Positions 8,263 to 16,971 are shown, numbered from the stretch's first letter. The stretch is 64,000 bases of DNA from Pelotomaculum sp. (GCA_018435055.1 JAHDOA010000004.1:62001-126000), one strand, 5' to 3'. Notes: generated by a model not told the origin, from the sequence alone. Numbers and translations are program-made.

Positions 8263-8280
8263 TTATCCACATTATCCACA
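8263..8280 (+). promoter_or_regulatory. Two adjacent perfect DnaA boxes
   Basis: TTATCCACA occurs at 8263-8271 and again, without a spacer, at 8272-8280. A partial third match (TCCACAG) follows at 8291. The sites fall in the 128-base gap between the tsaD stop and the radical SAM gene start. Both copies match the consensus exactly and face the same way. They may bind DnaA to regulate the radical SAM gene or to titrate DnaA; no dnaA or dnaN is nearby, so an origin is unlikely. Confidence 0.6.
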
Positions 8281-8355
8281 GGTAAAATCGTCCACAGAAC
8301 CCATGTTTCCGACACTTGAGTACACAATTACCATTTTTATGTGTTATTCCGGGAT

Positions 8356-9405
8356 TTAAAAAACTATACGCCTGAAATTGCCCTCATACCTCTCTTCACC
8401 CAGTTTCAGGCCGGGCACCGCGTTAAGCGTCAGCGGCGCAAAAGCCTCCCGCAGAAATTTGTAGTAAGCGGCGCAGGCGACCATGGCCGCGTTGTCAGTA
8501 CAGAGTATCAGCGGGGGTACATTTACCTGCAGTGATTTTTGGCCGGCTCTCTCGGTTAAATCAGTCCTGAGCTTGATATTCGCAGCCACACCGCCGGCGA
8601 GCAGGATTGTGGACACACCGGTTTCAACCGCAGCCTCAATGGTTTTGTCAACCAGTACGTCTGCCACAGCTTGCTGGAAACCAGCGGCCAGGTCTGCCCT
8701 GTTCACTTCTTCATGCTTTTGCCCGGCCCGGTGCAGATAATTAATCACCGCAGACTTAAGTCCGCTGAAGCTGAAATCCAGGCTGCCCTTCTCCAGGTAG
8801 GCCCGCGGCAGCTTAATTGCGCCCGGGTCCCCCTCCCCCGCCAGGCGCTCGATCAGCGGACCGCCCGGATAGCCCAGGCCCAGGGTGCGGGCAACTTTGT
8901 CAAAAGCTTCACCCGCCGCATCATCCCTGGTTTTTCCCAGCACCCGGTAACTGCCGTGTTTTTCCATATAGACCAGGTCGGTATGGCCACCGGAAACCAC
9001 CAGGCAGATCAGGGGAAACTCCAGATCAGGCTCCACCGCGAAATTAGCGTAAATATGGCCTTCAATGTGGTTTACTCCCAGCAGTGGCAGATCCAAACCA
9101 TAAGCCAGCCCCTTGGCTGCGGAAACCCCCACCAGGAGCGCCCCCACCAGCCCGGGTCCATATGTTACGGCAACGGCGTCAAGGTCCCCAAATTCCAGGC
9201 CGGCCTCCTGCAAGGCCTCCTCCACCACATGGTTGAGCAGCTCCAGGTGCTTGCGGGAAGCCACTTCAGGAACTACGCCGCCGAATTTCTGGTGCACGTC
9301 TATCTGTGAGGATATTATATTAGAAAGTATTTTTGCGCCATCAGCGACAACAGCCGCCGCAGTTTCATCGCACGATGTCTCCAAAGCTAGAATATTGACA
9401 CTCAT
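8356..9405 (-). CDS. tsaD: tRNA N6-adenosine threonylcarbamoyltransferase TsaD
   Basis: TsaD transfers the threonylcarbamoyl group to A37 of ANN-decoding tRNAs. I start it at the ATG at 9405 ([20 protein letters not shown]), giving 349 residues, the normal length. The frame is open for another 189 codons upstream, but that part lacks conservation and is rejected. The metal-binding histidines are in NHIEGHIYA (113 and 117), followed by [12 protein letters not shown] and the C-terminal [12 protein letters not shown]. The start is preceded by a GGTGG site. TsaB, TsaC and TsaE are not seen here. Confidence 0.95.
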   Translation of the reverse strand: MSVNILALETSCDETAAAVVADGAKILSNIISSQIDVHQKFGGVVPEVASRKHLELLNHVVEEALQEAGLEFGDLDAVAVTYGPGLVGALLVGVSAAKGLAYGLDLPLLGVNHIEGHIYANFAVEPDLEFPLICLVVSGGHTDLVYMEKHGSYRVLGKTRDDAAGEAFDKVARTLGLGYPGGPLIERLAGEGDPGAIKLPRAYLEKGSLDFSFSGLKSAVINYLHRAGQKHEEVNRADLAAGFQQAVADVLVDKTIEAAVETGVSTILLAGGVAANIKLRTDLTERAGQKSLQVNVPPLILCTDNAAMVACAAYYKFLREAFAPLTLNAVPGLKLGEERYEGNFRRIVF

Positions 9406-9739
9406 AACACAGCCACCTGTCAATCCGTCAATAATATTTAAAGAAGCCTCTTTAAATGGTTTCTGCCGGATCCGTTTCTCTGTATTATAACACAAAAAAG
9501 AGCTGCTATTACGCCTGCGGCAGGCCGGCAAGCCCGGGGAAGGTATCCCTCTTCCGGTATCAAATATTGGTAGAATATTGAAATGATTGTCCGATCTGCT
9601 AAAATCCTGGTGCGGCAAATTGGCATTAAGTGAATGAATCGAAAAGAACTCATAAAATTTGTTATAAAAACACATGATAAAGAATAAACAGGCGCCGGCG
9701 GGGGAAACTACCTGCAAATACCAAATGGGGGGATAATTC
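9406..9739. other. Intergenic region between divergent tsaD and DUF3243 gene
   Basis: This 334-base gap separates two divergently transcribed genes and should carry both promoters. I saw AT-rich stretches but no convincing -35/-10 pair. Open frames here are continuations of the tsaD frame and short, low-quality ORFs. No RNA gene or repeat was recognised. Confidence 0.5.
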
Positions 9740-9988
9740 ATGAAGAATGTGCTGAATAACTGGGATAACTGGAAAAGAATGCTGGGCCAGGCAGTAGAAT
9801 ACGCCCAGGAATTGGGAATTCCAAATAACCAGATCAGCTCCATGGCACAACAACTGGGAGATATCCTGGCCGAAAAGGTGCCCCCTGGCAACCCGGAACA
9901 ACATGCGGTGAAAGAACTCTGGGAAGTGGCCGATAACGACGAAAGAAAGGTCCTTGCCAATCTTATGACCAAACTGGTAAGCAGATAA
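9740..9988 (+). CDS. DUF3243 family protein
   Basis: The 82-residue protein ([20 protein letters not shown] at the start, [15 protein letters not shown] near the end) matches the small helical DUF3243 family of Firmicutes, which includes B. subtilis YmfJ. The role is unknown. It has a GGGGGG ribosome binding site and is followed at once by an intrinsic terminator, so it is a single-gene unit. Confidence 0.85.
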   Translation: MKNVLNNWDNWKRMLGQAVEYAQELGIPNNQISSMAQQLGDILAEKVPPGNPEQHAVKELWEVADNDERKVLANLMTKLVSR

Positions 9989-9989
9989 C

Positions 9990-10016
9990 CGGGGTGATTA
10001 AGCCCACCCCTTTTTT
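9990..10016 (+). terminator. Intrinsic terminator of the DUF3243 gene
   Basis: GGGGTG (9991-9996) pairs with CACCCC (10005-10010) and is followed by six T residues. The hairpin overlaps the stop codon of the convergent hydrolase gene at 9998. Confidence 0.85.
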
Positions 10017-10753
10017 ATTTCGTCTGCCAGTAAATTAAGCATTTTGTCATGGGAAAGGTATTCCCTGTGGCCTTTCACCGGGTCAATGTTTATTGTTAAC
10101 TCGATGTGTTTATCCAGACTGTCAATCAACCTTGGGACCATATGAGGAAAAGCGATATCCAGGATGCCGGCTATATTGGTAAAACGGCTTACCGCCGGCC
10201 TGGCGCCGAAGCCCGTCCTCTCCGCCACCCCGTGCTGAAACCAGAACAAAGGACTGCCCAGCATAATCAGGTGGGAAACCTTTTGGGCCGCTTCTTCATT
10301 TTGCTTTAGAGCGCAGTAACAGACTATTGAACCCAGGCTGTAGCCGATCAGGTGGACCTGTTCGCCGCTGTTATTGATAGCTTCATACAGACGGTTATTG
10401 ACTGCGTAGTGGGTTTTATCAAGGTAGAGATAGGTTATTATATCGCCAAAACTGTCAACTACATAATCCGCAAGTTTTTTAACCTGCTCCACCCCTTCAT
10501 TGAAGGAAAAACGTGATAAACTGATTTCCTGCAATGCCCGTTCCCGCAAAACATTTATTTGCAGCCTCAGGTCGTCAGACATGGTTCCTGCCGCCCTGGG
10601 GCCGGGCACCAGGTCGTAATAATACACACCGCCGAACTGTTCTTCCCGCAGGTCCAATCCAATACCGGCCAGGACCGCCCTGAGCGATCCAGCCCATCCT
10701 TTCCAGTAATACCTGTCGTCGCTGTGCCCCATGCCGTGTACAAATAAAATCAT
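9998..10753 (-). CDS. Alpha/beta hydrolase family protein
   Basis: The 251-residue product starts at the ATG at 10753 ([13 protein letters not shown]); a TTG eight codons upstream is possible but less likely. The first strand ends in [11 protein letters not shown], typical of the oxyanion-hole HG motif, and the nucleophile elbow is GYSLGS ([17 protein letters not shown]). A late histidine in the C-terminal third (such as [11 protein letters not shown]) could complete the triad. The fold suggests an esterase or lipase-like hydrolase; no substrate can be named. It converges on the DUF3243 gene. Confidence 0.75.
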   Translation of the reverse strand: MILFVHGMGHSDDRYYWKGWAGSLRAVLAGIGLDLREEQFGGVYYYDLVPGPRAAGTMSDDLRLQINVLRERALQEISLSRFSFNEGVEQVKKLADYVVDSFGDIITYLYLDKTHYAVNNRLYEAINNSGEQVHLIGYSLGSIVCYCALKQNEEAAQKVSHLIMLGSPLFWFQHGVAERTGFGARPAVSRFTNIAGILDIAFPHMVPRLIDSLDKHIELTINIDPVKGHREYLSHDKMLNLLADEIKKGWA

Positions 10754-10823
10754 CCCAAATCTTATACCCCCCGGCAATAATATATTTATACATATTATTC
10801 CGTGGCCGGGTATATGTTAAAGC

Positions 10824-10857
10824 GTGTCAAGAGAACCGTCCCCTTGACACGTTGACA
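10824..10857. repeat. REP-like palindromic element, copy 1
   Basis: GTGTCAAG (10824-10831) and CTTGACAC (10843-10850) form an inverted repeat around an AACCGTCCC core, followed by another TTGACAC. The same core (GTGTCA, CCCCGTCCCC, TGACAC) recurs at 29831, 50629, 55350, 55389 and 55652. This resembles REP elements linked to REP-associated tyrosine transposases in Peptococcaceae; no such transposase gene is in the window. It covers the 3' end of the zinc-ribbon gene. Confidence 0.7.
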
Positions 10858-11018
10858 CGGGATGAAATCGTACCCCGGTCGCATGCCACAAATTCTTCCC
10901 TAATATCACCGCAGTTTTTACAGACAACGGTCAGGACATCGCAGAGATCACTTTGCGACACATAAGTGTCAAATCCGCCCGGGTCCTGGTTGCCACAATC
11001 ACAGATAAATTTGATCAT
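10827..11018 (-). CDS. Small zinc-ribbon-like protein with REP-encoded tail
   Basis: The 63-residue protein starts at the ATG at 11018 (MIKFICDCGNQDPGG), with a GGGGTGAT ribosome binding site. It has two metal-binding cysteine pairs, CDC and CKNC, spaced like a zinc ribbon. The last residues (VNVSRGRFS) and the stop codon come from the REP-like element that overlaps the gene, so the native C-terminus has probably been replaced. The family is not recognised and the function is unknown. Confidence 0.6.
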   Translation of the reverse strand: MIKFICDCGNQDPGGFDTYVSQSDLCDVLTVVCKNCGDIREEFVACDRGTISSRVNVSRGRFS

Positions 11019-11077
11019 TTTATCACCCCTGTATGTCAATGAAAATTCGACAGAAGCAGGGGACGATCCTTTTCTGC

Positions 11078-11758
11078 TTAGTATCTAATATTTGCCTTTT
11101 CCGTGGCAAACAATTTCACCAGCAACATGCCGGCGACAAAACCGCCGATATGGGCCCAAAACGCCACGCTCTGGCCAGCCTGGCCGACGCCGGCAGTACC
11201 GCTGAGCAACTGGAGTACAAACCAAATACCCAGGAATACCAGGGCCGGGATATAGATAACCTGGATGAAAATAAAGATGAAAACCAGCGTCAACACCCTG
11301 GCCTGGGGGAAGAGGACCAGGTAAGCGCCCAGGACCCCCGCGATGGCGCCGCTGGCGCCGACTAAAGGAATTGTGGATTCGGGAAAGGAGAATATATGGG
11401 CAAAAGTAGCCAGATAGCCGGTTAAAAGATAAAAAACCAGGAATCTGAAATGTCCCATGCGGTCTTCCACATTGTCACCGAAAATCCAGAGGTAAAGCAT
11501 ATTGCTCAACAGATGAAGCCAGCCCCCGTGAAAAAACATGGTTGCCGTCATCTTTACGAACTGCCCCGCTGTAAAGCCTTCACTAACAACCTGAACCGGG
11601 ATTGCGGCATGTGTAAATATGTACTGGTCCAGGGATCTGCCCAATGACAGCTCAAAAGCAAAAACAGCCAGGTTAGCTGCGATTAAAATATAATTAACAA
11701 TCGGGAAGGTATTGGAAGGTATGTCATCCCTTAAGGGTATCACCCGGCGTCCCCCCAT
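11078..11758 (-). CDS. Rhomboid family intramembrane serine protease
   Basis: The 226-residue membrane protein has six or so hydrophobic segments and the rhomboid catalytic pair: serine in GASGAIAGVLGAYL (about residue 125) and histidine in WAHIGGFVAGMLL near the C-terminus. The HGGWLHLLSNMLYLWIFGD segment supplies the family's conserved His and Asn. It cleaves membrane-anchored substrates within the bilayer; the target here is unknown. It appears to be transcribed alone. Confidence 0.93.
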   Translation of the reverse strand: MGGRRVIPLRDDIPSNTFPIVNYILIAANLAVFAFELSLGRSLDQYIFTHAAIPVQVVSEGFTAGQFVKMTATMFFHGGWLHLLSNMLYLWIFGDNVEDRMGHFRFLVFYLLTGYLATFAHIFSFPESTIPLVGASGAIAGVLGAYLVLFPQARVLTLVFIFIFIQVIYIPALVFLGIWFVLQLLSGTAGVGQAGQSVAFWAHIGGFVAGMLLVKLFATEKANIRY

Positions 11759-11879
11759 ATCCTTACACAGGTAACTGATTCAATATATTCTATTGAGTCA
11801 GACACTTCTCCTGTCCAGTCAAACCTTTTATATTCTTTCCGGTTTTATTAAGCTTTAAGAAGGTCTATATTACCAATTA

Positions 11880-12626
11880 TTATATCTTTCCAAGGGCCGC
11901 CAGGACATCGGTCAGGACACGCCCCGCCATTTCATTGATCACTACGGCGGCCCGGTCATCCCACGGGGTGGGCTCTTTATTTACAATAGCCAGCTGAGCG
12001 GCCCTTTCCGGGAGCGCCGCCACCGGGTATACCGTAAGGCTGCTGCCTACCACTATCAGCAGACGGCATTTGTCCATGGCGTGCACTGCCCCGGTAAAAT
12101 CCTCTCCCAGCGGGTCTTCAAAGAGTACCACATCAAGCCTCAGCACACCGCCGCAATTCTCACAGAGGGGCGGGTTTGTCCCCTTATTAAACTGGTTAAC
12201 CAGGAAATCTAACGGGTAACGTTGCTCACAATCCATACAGCGGCAGGTTCTCAGGTGGCCATGCGCCTCCCAGAGTTGTTTTGTCCCTGCTTTACTGTGC
12301 AGGCCGTCAATATTTTGCGTGATTACACCCCTGAGCAGTCCTTCCCTCTCCAACCTGGCCAGAACATAGTGGGCGGCGTTGGGTTCGACCCCCGTAAACC
12401 GGGTCCAGCGATCCAGGTTAATTTCGTAAAAAGCAGCCGGATCCCGCTTCAGGGCTGATACGGTAGCCACCTTGACCGGGTCGAACTTTGTCCAGAGACC
12501 TGTACCGGGGCTGCGGAAATCGGGGATGCCGCTTTCGGTGCTTATACCAGCCCCCGTTAGGGCTAAAGTGTATGATGACTTTTTTATCAGGCCGGCCAGG
12601 TGGCTAATCTTTTCAGTGTAATCCAT
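11880..12626 (-). CDS. cobB: NAD-dependent protein deacetylase (sirtuin)
   Basis: The 248-residue Sir2-family enzyme removes acetyl groups from lysines using NAD. The NAD-binding motif TGAGISTESGIPDFRSPG is near residue 24, TQNIDGLHSKAG follows, and the catalytic histidine is in EAHGHL. Four zinc cysteines occur in two pairs (CRCMDCEQRY and CENCGG), then GSSLTVYPVAALP. The length is standard. It is not obviously part of an operon. Confidence 0.93.
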   Translation of the reverse strand: MDYTEKISHLAGLIKKSSYTLALTGAGISTESGIPDFRSPGTGLWTKFDPVKVATVSALKRDPAAFYEINLDRWTRFTGVEPNAAHYVLARLEREGLLRGVITQNIDGLHSKAGTKQLWEAHGHLRTCRCMDCEQRYPLDFLVNQFNKGTNPPLCENCGGVLRLDVVLFEDPLGEDFTGAVHAMDKCRLLIVVGSSLTVYPVAALPERAAQLAIVNKEPTPWDDRAAVVINEMAGRVLTDVLAALGKI

Positions 12627-12749
12627 ATTTCACACACCCCTATATTTTAATATGGTAACAGTTACCTGAATATAATCATAATAGCAGGCGCCGGCAAAAA
12701 CAAGACCATGCCACCCGGGCGGATGGTTGCACGCCATATATATCATATG

Positions 12750-13799
12750 TTATTTCTCGGGCTCCAGTCCTGCCAGGGGGTCTATTTGCTCCAGTGTTTT
12801 ACCGAATAGCAGGCTGCCTGCTCCCAGCAGGAGATTCAGGACAGCGAAAAAAAGGTAGATCAGGCTGAACGCGGCAGTTTCTTTTAATAATAGATACCCG
12901 CCGTAAAGCAGTAGCCCGCACCAAAAATAACTCTTTGTTTTTTTTCTGGAGCCAAAAGCCGAGTCAAGAAAGGCATCTATCCTCTTTTGCTTTCCTGCCT
13001 TTAATGTTCTGCCTGGCGTATCCGCATCCTTCCTGAAAGCTCCGATACCAGCCTGTCTGGCCAGATCAACCAACCCGTACCTGTTTACCAGCATGATTTT
13101 TATACCCGCGCGGGCCGCTTCCCTGGTAACCTGCGCCACGCCGGCAGCAAAATCTCCGTCGGTTATAAACAGGCCGTTCTTTAGCCCGGCGTCCCGCAGG
13201 GCGCTGAAAAAAGATCTGATTTCCTCCGGGGTTATCCGCTGTTCTTTTTCCTGGCGCAGGCATTTGATTCCCACTGGAATGCCCTTAAAAATACCCTTTA
13301 TATCGATCAGGCTGTCCCGTTTAGCCAGTTTCATCCGGTCCTTTCTTAGAGTCAACTCCAGGAAACCAGGCAGGTTGCTGAGCATAGCCATAATCAAAGG
13401 CGCAAACTCTTGCCGGGGACGCAACCTTATATCATCCATAAACCGCTGTCCCGCCAGCCAGAGACCCTGCTGGATTTTTCGCCTCCCGTCCAACTTTTCC
13501 AAAACCTTTTTCAGTATCACAGCCGCCGCTGCCAGTAACAGCAGTGAGACAGTTAACGAGGCAGCAGGTTTGCGAGTCAGATTAAGCAGTAAAAGAAAAC
13601 CAGCCAGCCATACCAGCAAAAGCCCGCCGATATAGTCAACGCTTTTACCGATTATTGTCCTGTCGTCTTCTTTTGGTTTCCGTATAAAATAACGCAGGAC
13701 AGCGCCCCGGTCACGTCTCTCTTTCCAGCGGGCGAGACTGAACTTGAAATGCCGGCCTCTGATTGCTAATAGTTTTCCGGCTTTAAATCTTTTCATCAT
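12750..13799 (-). CDS. Membrane protein with Mrr/restriction-endonuclease-like domain
   Basis: The 349-residue protein has an N-terminal basic region, two transmembrane segments near residues 55-95, a soluble domain and two more hydrophobic segments at about 295-340. The middle section reads DSLIDIKGIFKGIPVGIKCL and then ITPEEIRSFFSALRDAGLKNGLFITDGDF. This resembles the D-(D/E)xK core of Mrr-type endonuclease domains and their following helix and strand. A nuclease at the inner membrane surface would be unusual, and the fold could be inactive. The gene is divergent from thrC. Confidence 0.55.
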   Translation of the reverse strand: MMKRFKAGKLLAIRGRHFKFSLARWKERRDRGAVLRYFIRKPKEDDRTIIGKSVDYIGGLLLVWLAGFLLLLNLTRKPAASLTVSLLLLAAAAVILKKVLEKLDGRRKIQQGLWLAGQRFMDDIRLRPRQEFAPLIMAMLSNLPGFLELTLRKDRMKLAKRDSLIDIKGIFKGIPVGIKCLRQEKEQRITPEEIRSFFSALRDAGLKNGLFITDGDFAAGVAQVTREAARAGIKIMLVNRYGLVDLARQAGIGAFRKDADTPGRTLKAGKQKRIDAFLDSAFGSRKKTKSYFWCGLLLYGGYLLLKETAAFSLIYLFFAVLNLLLGAGSLLFGKTLEQIDPLAGLEPEK

Positions 13800-14024
13800 A
13801 ATAGATCCTCCAACTGCATCTTTATCATTATTTTGCCCATATTGCCGGGAAATGTTACTTGTAGCGCCTCTGTTAACTCTTCCATTTATGTACCGCCTAA
13901 TAAATGTATTTCTTTATGATAAAAGTGAAATCATCCTGATGCCTTTTGCTAATTGCTTCTTTACTAAGGCAAATTTATATAGTTTAATGTTAATGTCGCA
14001 ATTATTTGTCGGGAGGCAAGAGAA

Positions 14025-15524
14025 ATGCTTTACGAAAGCACCAGGGGTAACTACAGGGGAGTTACGTCGGCTGAGGCGATTAAGCTTGGCATAGCGCCTG
14101 ACGGCGGGCTGTTCGTCCCCTGTGACAGGGTAACAATCGACGGCCAAAAGCTGCAGGATATGATTAAGCTTGATTACCGGGAGCGGGCATTTTTAATTTT
14201 AAAAGAATTCCTTGATGATTATTCGGAAGGTGAAATCAGGGACTGCCTGAAACTGGCCTATAACACGGAAAATTTTGCCTCACCGGTAATTGCGCCGGCG
14301 CACAGGCTGCGTGACGGCCTGTACATACTTGAGCTGTGGCATGGCCCCACCTGCGCCTTCAAAGATATGGCCCTGCAGATCCTGCCCCACCTCTTAACCA
14401 GGGCGGCGTCTAAAACTGGGGAAAAATCTGCCATTGTAATACTGGTGGCCACATCCGGCGATACCGGCAAGGCCGCCCTGGAAGGTTTTAAGAATGTACC
14501 CGGCGCCAGGATCATCGTTTTTTACCCGGAACAGGGCGTTAGCGAGATCCAGAAACTGCAGATGCTTACCCAGGAAGGTAATAATGTCGCCGTAGTTGCG
14601 GTACGGGGTAATTTTGACGACGCCCAGTCCGGTGTGAAAAATATTTTTGCGGATGAGGCTTTCAACCTGGAGCTGCAAAAAGCCAATTACAGGCTTTCTT
14701 CTGCCAATTCGATCAACTGGGGCAGGCTGGCACCCCAGATAGTCTACTATTTTTCCGCCTATCTTGACCTGGCCGCGCAAAACGTGATCGCGCCGGGCGA
14801 AAAAATCAATTTTGTTGTGCCGACAGGAAACTTTGGCAACATCCTGGCGGCCTATTACGCCAGGGAAATGGGCCTGCCCGTGCACAGGCTGATCTGTGCG
14901 GCCAATACCAACAACGTGCTGACGGACTTTATCCGCACCGGGGTATACAACCGGAGCAGGCGTTTTGTCAAAACCATCTCCCCCTCCATGGACATTTTAA
15001 TCTCAAGCAACCTGGAACGCCTGCTTTATCATCTCACCGGTCGCGACCATAGCAGGGTGGCCCGGTGGATGGCCGACCTGCACAGGGCAGGGTCCTACCA
15101 GGTTGATGAGCATAGCAGAAACAAAATGCGGCAAATACTATGGTCCGATTATGCCGACGACAAGGAAACACTTGAGACCATAAGATCGGTTCACCAGCGT
15201 TACGGATATATAATGGATACTCATACTGCTGTAGGTATGAAGGTCTACGAAAAATATACCGGCGCCACAGGCGACGGCACAAAAACAATTGTTGCCTCTA
15301 CCGCCAGTCCGTTCAAGTTTAACGAAAGCGTTGTAAAAGCCATCCTGGGTGATCAGGCCGTGGCGGACAAGGACGAATTAGAGCTTTTACATGTGCTGTC
15401 AGAAACCAGTGGTTTGGATATTCCCGCGGGACTTAAGGACCTGGACCGAAAACCGGTCCTGCATAAAACGATTACAGACAGGGACAGCATGGCCGGGGTA
15501 GTAAAAGACACACTGCTGGGATAA
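14025..15524 (+). CDS. thrC: Threonine synthase
   Basis: The 499-residue pyridoxal-phosphate enzyme converts O-phosphohomoserine to threonine. It begins with the family's MLYESTRGNYRGVTSAEAI, then PDGGLFVP, and the PLP lysine sits in CAFKDMALQILPHL. ATSGDTGKAALEGF and VPTGNFGNILAAYYA bind the cofactor phosphate. The length fits the longer (class with N-terminal domain) form. The start has a GGGAGG site. No other threonine-pathway gene is adjacent, and no T-box was found upstream. Confidence 0.95.
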   Translation: MLYESTRGNYRGVTSAEAIKLGIAPDGGLFVPCDRVTIDGQKLQDMIKLDYRERAFLILKEFLDDYSEGEIRDCLKLAYNTENFASPVIAPAHRLRDGLYILELWHGPTCAFKDMALQILPHLLTRAASKTGEKSAIVILVATSGDTGKAALEGFKNVPGARIIVFYPEQGVSEIQKLQMLTQEGNNVAVVAVRGNFDDAQSGVKNIFADEAFNLELQKANYRLSSANSINWGRLAPQIVYYFSAYLDLAAQNVIAPGEKINFVVPTGNFGNILAAYYAREMGLPVHRLICAANTNNVLTDFIRTGVYNRSRRFVKTISPSMDILISSNLERLLYHLTGRDHSRVARWMADLHRAGSYQVDEHSRNKMRQILWSDYADDKETLETIRSVHQRYGYIMDTHTAVGMKVYEKYTGATGDGTKTIVASTASPFKFNESVVKAILGDQAVADKDELELLHVLSETSGLDIPAGLKDLDRKPVLHKTITDRDSMAGVVKDTLLG

Positions 15525-15551
15525 AATAACATTGATTACCATTTGAAGTAT

Positions 15552-15580
15552 TTGACTTATATAAGATCTCATGCTAGAAT
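15552..15580 (+). promoter_or_regulatory. Sigma-A-type promoter for the zinc-ribbon gene
   Basis: TTGACT (15552-15557) and TAGAAT (15575-15580) are separated by 17 bases, a good vegetative promoter match. Transcription would begin near 15587, giving a leader of about 110 bases before the start codon at 15700. Confidence 0.65.
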
Positions 15581-15594
15581 AATAAGGTTCTTAC

Positions 15595-15691
15595 GGTTAG
15601 GTCTGTGTGTTTCCCTCTCTCAGCCTCTTATGTTGGTTAGGGAACTTAAATGTACATCCTAATCCAATGGGGCTAAAACTAATAAGAGGGG
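15595..15691 (+). promoter_or_regulatory. Structured 5' leader that can pair with the ribosome binding site
   Basis: CCTCTTAT (15624-15631) can pair fully with ATAAGAGG (15682-15689), and that second arm contains the ribosome binding site GAGGGGG. Inside, GGTTAGG (15635-15641) can pair with CCTAATC (15658-15664). A second GGTTAGG (15595-15601) could compete for the same partner, and TTCCCT (15611-15616) can pair with AGGGAA (15639-15644). Alternative folds of this sort suggest translational control, for instance by temperature or a ligand. I do not recognise a known riboswitch class. Confidence 0.45.
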
Positions 15692-15699
15692 GTTTCTTA

Positions 15700-15996
15700 A
15701 TGTATCAAGACCGTTATCTGACATGTCGTGACTGTGGCAATGAATTTGTTTTCTCTGCTTCGGAGCAGGAATTCTTTGCCGAAAAGGGATTTACCAATGA
15801 TCCCGGACGTTGCCCGAGCTGCCGCGCAGCCCGGAAAAACGAGAGGCGGAATTCCGGCGGCGGCTTCCGCCAGAGGCGCCAGATGTACCCGGCGGTATGC
15901 GCCAGCTGCGGGAAAGACACCGAGGTTCCTTTCCAGCCGAGTGGAGACAGGCCGGTATACTGCAGTGATTGTTTCCGTCAAGTACAGAGCTACTAA
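15700..15996 (+). CDS. Zinc-ribbon (CxxC-x17-CxxC) protein
   Basis: The 98-residue protein starts at the ATG at 15700 behind a GAGGGGG site; the open frame upstream is part of the leader. Two zinc-binding modules are visible: CRDCGNEFVF with CPSCRAARK, and CASCGKDTEVPF with CSDCF at the end, separated by a Gly/Arg-rich stretch (NSGGGFRQRRQM). Such proteins are widespread and may bind nucleic acid, but the role is not established. The gene has its own promoter and terminator. Confidence 0.85.
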   Translation: MYQDRYLTCRDCGNEFVFSASEQEFFAEKGFTNDPGRCPSCRAARKNERRNSGGGFRQRRQMYPAVCASCGKDTEVPFQPSGDRPVYCSDCFRQVQSY

Positions 15997-16003
15997 ACTA
16001 ATC

Positions 16004-16035
16004 AAAAAAGAGGCAGTGCCAAACTGCCTCTTTTT
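16004..16035 (+). terminator. Intrinsic terminator of the zinc-ribbon gene
   Basis: GAGGCAGT (16010-16017) pairs with ACTGCCTC (16023-16030), extended by A/T pairs, with five T residues after it. It reaches the last bases of the convergent NUDIX gene and may serve both directions because A residues precede the stem. Confidence 0.9.
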
Positions 16036-16564
16036 ATTGCCAATTTTTATTAATAGCGGAAATCCCCCTGTTCTTAAGGCTGTCGATTACCAGTTTGTCA
16101 GTCGGGAAAGCCAGCTCGGGCGGCGCGGCCAGATCGAAATATCCCACCTCGTCCAGGTCGGCCTGCGCCTTCAATTCACCTCCGGTAACCTCAGCCATAA
16201 ACCAGATCCCGACCGTATGAGTTTCCGGGTTGTGAAAGTTTGACAGTACTGTATAAACCCCTTTGATCTTAACATCAAGGCCGGTTTCCTCTTTGAATTC
16301 CCGGGCAGCCGCATCAAAAACATCTTCGTCATATTCAACATAGCCGCAGGGTATGCACCATAAGCCTTTGTAGCTGCCGCTTCTCTTACCCAGAAGGATC
16401 CGCCCGTCTTTATTAAGTACAATGACCGCCACCCCGACAACCGGATTTTCATATAAGATATATTTACAGACTGAGCAGGTCAATCTTTTCCTTTCCTCGT
16501 AATTTCTGTATTCCAGGCTGCCGCCACATTTCGGGCAGTAAAAAAACCGCTGCTTCACCTGCAT
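16034..16564 (-). CDS. NUDIX hydrolase with N-terminal zinc ribbon
   Basis: The 176-residue protein has a zinc ribbon at residues 9-33 (CPKCGG and CSVCKY) followed by a NUDIX domain. The NUDIX box is GYVEYDEDVFDAAAREFKEE plus TGL, with all the catalytic glutamates. It resembles NudC-like or ADP-ribose/NADH-type pyrophosphatases in layout, although the exact substrate is not certain. It is convergent with the zinc-ribbon gene and has no downstream partner. Confidence 0.88.
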   Translation of the reverse strand: MQVKQRFFYCPKCGGSLEYRNYEERKRLTCSVCKYILYENPVVGVAVIVLNKDGRILLGKRSGSYKGLWCIPCGYVEYDEDVFDAAAREFKEETGLDVKIKGVYTVLSNFHNPETHTVGIWFMAEVTGGELKAQADLDEVGYFDLAAPPELAFPTDKLVIDSLKNRGISAINKNWQ

Positions 16565-16644
16565 GCACCCCTTTTACCGTTACCACAATTATTATATAAC
16601 TTAAAGCAGCATGAAAAACAGTCAAAACTTACAAAGAACCCGCA

Positions 16645-16971
16645 TTACTGCGGGCTATCTGTGTTTTGATTAAGGTCTACATATAATGCATTTTCTTTTT
16701 CGTCATATTTTGCCTGATATTTACCTTTGGCTGTTATGTAAAAATGATTAAAAAACCCTCTGCTGAAGACTTTTGTCTTCTTGATATTTTGGCCGTCCTC
16801 TGTAGCTTTTATTCTTATTACATTCTTTTCTTTGTCATAAGCCAACTCAACTTTTTCCGTATTCAATTTTTCGCGGGCATGTTTGTTTAATACAATTGAG
16901 TTCTTCGAAATAGTGATCAATGGTAGTTTAGGCACTCTTTCACCACGAGGTTTGTAAACTTCAAAGGCCAT
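16645..16971 (-). CDS. Conserved hypothetical protein
   Basis: I start this 108-residue protein at the ATG at 16971 (MAFEVYKPRGERVPKLPLIT) because GGGGGTG lies just upstream; a start five codons earlier is possible. The sequence is rich in beta-strand patterns (ITISKNSIVLNKHAREKL, VIRIKATEDGQ) and ends with a polar tail. It could bind DNA like small AbrB-type proteins, but this is a guess; I recognise no domain. Confidence 0.65.
   Translation of the reverse strand: MAFEVYKPRGERVPKLPLITISKNSIVLNKHAREKLNTEKVELAYDKEKNVIRIKATEDGQNIKKTKVFSRGFFNHFYITAKGKYQAKYDEKENALYVDLNQNTDSPQ

Noticed and set aside
8228-8355. Replication origin
   Set aside because: Only two DnaA boxes are present, with no dnaA, dnaN or clear unwinding element nearby.
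9406-9972. N-terminal 189-codon extension of tsaD
   Set aside because: TsaD normally starts at [14 protein letters not shown]; the upstream part is low quality and overlaps the divergent DUF3243 gene.
13800-14024. T-box or threonine-leader upstream of thrC
   Set aside because: No T-box core or terminator was found; the region is AT-rich without a clear fold.
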